A model generated the notes under the pieces. It ran no database searches, was not told where the DNA came from, and saw only the letters and a program-made list of their open reading frames with translations. A program made the position numbers and the translations under genes. Shown piece by piece: positions 59,901 to 64,000 of a stretch of 64,000 bases of DNA (position 1 is its first letter; each line of letters begins with the position of its first letter). Source of the stretch: Populus alba (taxonomy: Eukaryota; Streptophyta; Magnoliopsida; Malpighiales; Salicaceae); contig NC_133295.1 of assembly GCF_005239225.2 (NCBI RefSeq), forward strand, positions 3,782,001 to 3,846,000. The letters run 5' to 3'.

Positions 59901-60108
59901 CCGAGAAGCAACAGCACTAATTATCATAGAAATGCATGATTGACAAAAACAAAGAAATTGCAATGTCAAAGAGTGCTTACGATTCCAACTTCTGAATCTG
60001 GAGAGCAGTGTGGCGGTGATAACGCTTCTTCCTCCTTTGAGGGTCAGAGGAATCATGGTCCCCGCCACCACCACCACCACTTCCTCCTCCAGCACTGCCA
60101 TACTCCAT
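56946..60108 (-). CDS. HDG11: HD-ZIP class IV homeodomain-START factor, HDG11-like
   Basis: Epidermis-type nuclear transcription factor. Ten minus-strand exons: 60108-59981, 59785-59668, 59563-59375, 59251-58784, 58680-58579, 58489-58289, 58170-57990, 57918-57650, 57535-57446, 57335-56946. The spliced frame is 2136 bases, 711 residues (Arabidopsis HDG11 is ~720). Order: Gly-rich N-terminus; homeodomain ~25-82 ([20 protein letters not shown] ... [13 protein letters not shown]); zipper-loop-zipper with CPSC at 116-119; START domain from ~215 ([20 protein letters not shown], then [53 protein letters not shown]). The C-terminal SAD domain contains [40 protein letters not shown] and [15 protein letters not shown]. 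The linker [20 protein letters not shown] fits HDG11 better than ATML1/PDF2, ANL2 or GL2. Unusual: LDLDLDLDL at residues 192-200, from a hexanucleotide repeat. Confidence 0.94.
59087..59113 (-). repeat. Coding hexanucleotide repeat encoding LDLDLDLDL
   Basis: Tandem CTTGAT units inside exon 4 of the HDG11-like gene. The repeat keeps the frame and writes an LxLxLxL pattern. Confidence 0.85.
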
Positions 60109-61060
60109 TCTTTTCCCAAAAGAAAAGGTCTTTCTTTATAAACAACAACAGAAAGTTGAAGAGGAAGAAGCTATTAGGCAGTCCTCTATACCGCAAAGAA
60201 AGAATCTTTCAAGAATAATGGCCCATGCTATATACCATGCCTATCCATGGCTACCATAACATTCCTGTTGAGCACAAAGAAAAAAAGGACTTCATGATTT
60301 TTTATTTTCTTGGGCTTGTGGAGAAGTTGAGAGGGGTTTAAGCATTTGGTTTTTGAAGGCCTAAAAAGGCCACTAACACATCATATCACAAGGAGAGAAA
60401 CAGCTGGAATGTCTAAGAATTTGCCATGATTTGAGAGTGAGTTAAGGAGAGAGAGAGAGATTTTTCAAAAAACACAAAAAGATTAAATCTTGGGCTCCAA
60501 TTTAGCCTCGCCAACTCCCCCCCTCTCTCTCTAAAAAAACCAATAACACCCCAACTAAAACTCGAGTCGAGAACTGGTATGGTACTGTTACCTTACTAGG
60601 GTGTAGGAGTGTATAGTAAGTAGCAAGTAGTATATGATATATCGCTTAGTACACTTGTGGAAATGTGTGTAACTGATGGTGAGTGGGGTTTTAAAGAGGA
60701 TCAGGCTTGTGGGCTTTCAAATTCTGAGTCACCAAACTCGAGGGAAAGTCTATGGAAGGAGAGAAGGGAGGCAGTCTGGGGCTCTTTCTTTCTCTCTCTA
60801 GTATTTAAGACACTCTCTCTCTTCCACACTCTTACATGCATTGCTCAGTCATGGCCAGATGTGCAAAAACAGGAGGGTTTTTCTTTTTCCTTTTCTTTTA
60901 TTGAAAGCAAAGAAAGAGAGGAGGAAGTCAAGAAACAAGTATTTGGAGGAGTCACGAAAAGGGAAAAAAATGTCATGGCTGCAAGTCAGCCGGAGTTTGA
61001 ATTTGATAATCAATTTCCGGCGAGTGATTTTGCTTTCTTTCCTGTCTCATTATAACGTTT
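60109..61060 (-). promoter_or_regulatory. HDG11-like gene upstream region
   Basis: Pyrimidine-rich tracts on the minus strand (GA runs on plus at 60450-60462, CT runs at 60519-60532 and 60787-60825) surround a TATA-like TTAAATAC near 60801-60808. Only weak evidence for the transcription start. A 132-codon plus-strand frame (60657-61055) crosses the region but its composition (KEREEEVKKQ, FSFSFS) reflects the purine/pyrimidine runs. No L1-box was found by eye. Confidence 0.35.
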
Positions 61061-61884
61061 CTTGACAAATATAATCTCTTTGTTTACTTTCTTTTATTGG
61101 GATCTTTTATTTTAGGGTTTTTTTTTTCCTTACAAAGGGTATGCAAGAAAAGACAGAAAGAAAACTGGTGGTATTATTGAGTCACTATACATCATCAAGG
61201 CATGTCTTGTGTTTTTTGTAATTAAGTGATTGGAATTCTTGTGTATTAAAGACAAATTTGAGTGATTTAACCCCATAATTATTTTAATTTCATCCATATT
61301 TGTTCAAATTTCCCTTCTAAATAATTTATAAATCTCTATTTTTTTATGCTCATAAATTCAGAAATTATACTTCCTTTAAAAATAAATAATAATAAAAAAC
61401 AAAATGGGTCTACCCAAGCATGTTAATGTTATATACTCATCTCTCTGTATCAACCAAAGCTAATTAGAAAATTAAAAAAAAAATCACCAATTTACATTTT
61501 TACCTAATTAATCTACCCAAGCATGTTTTAATTATTAGTTTGAAAATATATTAAAATAATATTTTTAATATTTATCTTGATATTAATATATTGAAATGAT
61601 ATAAAAATTCTAAAAAAATAATTTGAAGTAAAGTAATAATAATAATAAATTAAAAATGCTTTTAAAATGGAAAATAAACCTGTGATTAATATATTCCTTA
61701 GTTGTTCTAGTTCCTTACCTCTTTTGCGCATGCACACCCTACAGAACAATGCGATAAAAGTCAAACTTGATACCTTTTTGGAGTGAATGAGTTCTGTCCA
61801 CGATTCACAGCTAGATCACCACAAAATCACAAATTTGTGACAGTAGGACCCCACATTATAAAACATTTCTTTTCTCATTAAGGA

Positions 61885-62085
61885 AATGTTTGTTTTTGTC
61901 GTTTTGAAATTATTTTAAAAACAAATTTTAATTTTTTTTAACCTTTTTATTTTAAATTAATATTTTCGTATTATTTTAATATATTAATATTTAAAATAAT
62001 TTTTTAAAATAAAAAATATATTATTTTAATATATTTTTAAATAAAACAAATTAAAAAATATTCACGTGTGCCTTCAAAACAGATC
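61885..62085 (+). repeat. Dispersed AT-rich MITE-like family, copy (forward)
   Basis: Left end TGTTTGTTTTTGTCGTTTTG, core ATATTATTTTAATATATTTT and AAATAAAACAAATTAAAAAA; right end divergent. Confidence 0.55.
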
Positions 62086-62264
62086 ATGTGGACCACAGCC
62101 CTAAAATCCCTTTTTTGCTTTCTTTCTTTTGATTGATGTCAGCTTTCTACTTTCTTTTCAAGTCTTTTTTTTTCAAAGCTTGCTGACAAGGAAACCAAAC
62201 AAAAGCCTCAGGAGATTTTCTATATGGTTGTGTGTGCATGTGTTAGGGGTGTTTTCGTGGTGTT

Positions 62265-62460
62265 CACGTGTAATTTTTTTTTTTTATGTTATTTTTTAAA
62301 TTGTTTTTTCATTTAAAAATATATTAAAATAATATTTTTTATTTTATAAAATTTATTTTTGATATCAGTCTTTTAAAATGATTTAAGAATACCATAAAAA
62401 ATTAACTTAAAGTGAATTTTTTTTTTTTTAAATTCATTACTGAAACAATGTTTCCGACAA
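62265..62460 (-). repeat. Dispersed AT-rich MITE-like family, copy (reverse)
   Basis: AAAAATATATTAAAATAATA, ATTTTTGATATCAGTCTTTT and TTCATTACTGAAACAATGTT fit the reverse consensus. Confidence 0.5.
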
Positions 62461-62474
62461 ACACTAAAAGGTAT

Positions 62475-62685
62475 TTGACATAATTTCTACTTTTGTTTTT
62501 TTGTTTTAGACATTTTAAAAGTGTATTTTTAGCTTGAAAAAAAATATTAAATTGATATATTTTTAAGTTTTTTTAAATAGTTTTGACGTGTTAATATTAA
62601 AAATAAAAAATATTATTTTAAAATATTTTCTAGCAAAAATCTATTTTAAAAATCACTTTATACTATAATTCCAAACATCCCTTTT
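62475..62685 (+). repeat. Dispersed AT-rich MITE-like family, copy (forward)
   Basis: GTTTTTTTGTTTTAGACATT, AGTTTTGACGTGTTAATATTA, AATATTATTTTAAAATATTT and the end ACTATAATTCCAAACATCCC fit the family. Confidence 0.55.
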
Positions 62686-64000
62686 ATTTTTATCAGGCTC
62701 AAGTTTTTCTAGCAAACATTTTGGCCATCATATAATTCATACACGTGAGAGGAATAAAGGGAACGATATATTATTTCTTATTTTTTGCTTAACGAATATT
62801 TTATTTTTTTTATTATTCATATTTTAAATTTTTTTATCAGGAGATGTTGCTTTTGTACTTGAAAAATTCCTCGTTCAAGTACTAAATATATTATAACATT
62901 TATATTTAGCATCCATTCTTCCTTAGATCATGTCCTCTTTGGAGCATAGGATCTTGTTACAATTGTAATATTATCTTTCGAGAATGTCCACCTTTTTGTG
63001 GATTTGATTCGATATTTGATAGTAAATTAGAATATTTTTGTTTCTCTTTAGAACATATATAGGATATTGATGCATGACATGTTGAATTCAAAAGGTAGGA
63101 AATGGAGAAACTCCAATGTAAATAAATAAATAAAGAAAAAAAATTAGCGATGACAAATGCCTAACTTTTGGTCCCTATTTTTCACGATTCAAACGTAACG
63201 TGGCAATATCATTTATTCTAATGCTTAAAAGGAGAATGATTGCATTATATATAATGTTTCCATGTATCCTAATATATTTTTTTAATTTAGAAACAAAAAA
63301 AATATTATTTACCTTTTATAAAATAAATTAAAAAATATATAAACTAACAAATCAAAAAAAACGATTTCTTTAATGCTAGTTAAATACTAAAATAAAAAAG
63401 TTATTATTTCAAGTAAAAGCAATAAATAAATATACACTTAAATGTTTTGCACTAGTTATCATTTTTATTTTATTTATTTTTATTTAGAGGCTAATTTTCC
63501 TTGTTAATAATAAAAGGATTTTTATTTTTATAAACATGCCAAAAAATACAACTAATTTATATAAAATACAAGAGAAAAAAAAATTAAAGACAAATTAATT
63601 ATACTAATTTCTTTGAAGCATTATGAAACTAAAAAGTAAAAAGATCAATCACTAATTAAAAATATAATAAAACTAAATAGTTTTAAAAGATAAGAAAGAG
63701 GACATCAATCAATATTTAAATTAAAAAATAATATATATATATAAAAATAAAAGATCAAGAGTTGATGGACCTGATAGGTCAGGGCTAAAAGCCTAATCTG
63801 CCATTAAAAAATGCAGGCATGTGCACCTGGTAGTTTTCTTTTTCTTTTTGAGGAGCAAACAAATTAACCATCCTCCGCTTTATTTTTATTTATTTTTTAA
63901 TAAAGAGACATGTCGTTTATTATGGCAAGTGACTTGTCGTCCATTGAATTGTTTTCTGGTCACCAGAAGGGACTAAAAAATCAAAATCAAGGTATTTACA

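Larger units (their letters stand above)
61061..64000. other. Right-edge intergenic region, AT-rich with MITE-like copies
   Basis: No coding gene supported. Dispersed-family copies lie at about 61885-62085, 62265-62455 and 62475-62680, and AT-rich tracts fill the rest. 63760-63850 and 63930-63990 are more balanced but too short to interpret. Confidence 0.5.

Noticed and set aside
60657..61055. 132-codon plus-strand frame upstream of the HDG11-like gene
   Set aside because: Low-complexity Ser/Phe and Lys/Glu runs come from CT and GA tracts; no domain or splice partner.
1..64000. CRISPR arrays, operons, phage or bacterial defence systems
   Set aside because: No regularly spaced repeats or prokaryotic gene layout; the window is plant nuclear DNA.

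Overview
This is a eukaryotic nuclear window. It has spliced genes with GT-AG introns, AT-rich intergenic DNA, many microsatellites and several decayed plant transposons. The gene set (HD-ZIP IV, NAC, REVEILLE, DC1, NETWORKED-type and organelle-RRM proteins) shows an angiosperm, most likely a eudicot. Very numerous short AT-rich MITE-like copies and a CCGGGT-rich MITE recall poplar/willow (Salicaceae) DNA. That placement is inference from memory of those repeats, not a database result.

Layout: (1) 1-2050, minus: dead MULE/MuDR transposase running off the left edge. (2) 4217-6474, minus: short MBD4-like DNA glycosylase, 3 exons. (3) 9025-11780, minus: beta subunit of the nascent-polypeptide-associated complex (BTF3), 5 coding exons plus a leader intron. 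(4) 13482-14507, minus: intronless KIP1/NETWORKED-3-like actin-binding coiled-coil protein. (5) 19779-22233, plus: short NAC transcription factor, 3 exons, with a possible in-frame alternative acceptor. (6) 29972-33026, plus: chloroplast RRM protein close to the editing factor ORRM6, 4 exons. (7) 34841-37760, minus: REVEILLE (LHY/CCA1-like) MYB factor, with two perfect evening elements in its leader intron and promoter. (8) 48267-49226, minus: DC1 zinc-finger protein interrupted by one in-frame TGA. (9) 56946-60108, minus: HD-ZIP IV factor closest to HDG11, 10 exons, with an expanded LxLxL repeat.

The gaps, above all 14.6-19.4, 22.3-29.9, 37.8-47.9, 49.5-56.9 and 61-64 kb, carry no credible protein gene. 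They hold solo-LTR-like copies in inverted orientation (26.6-27.9 and 40.2-41.9 kb), a complete-looking miniature LTR element (TRIM, 43.9-44.2 kb), MITEs, tandem duplications and microsatellites. The genes are unrelated housekeeping and regulatory loci, not a pathway cluster. Exon boundaries were worked out by hand from splice signals, reading phase and family alignment, and all nine coding models close in frame. The best leads are the in-frame TGA of the DC1 gene, the TRIM, the inverted solo-LTR pair, the NAC alternative acceptor and the cis-element pairs.
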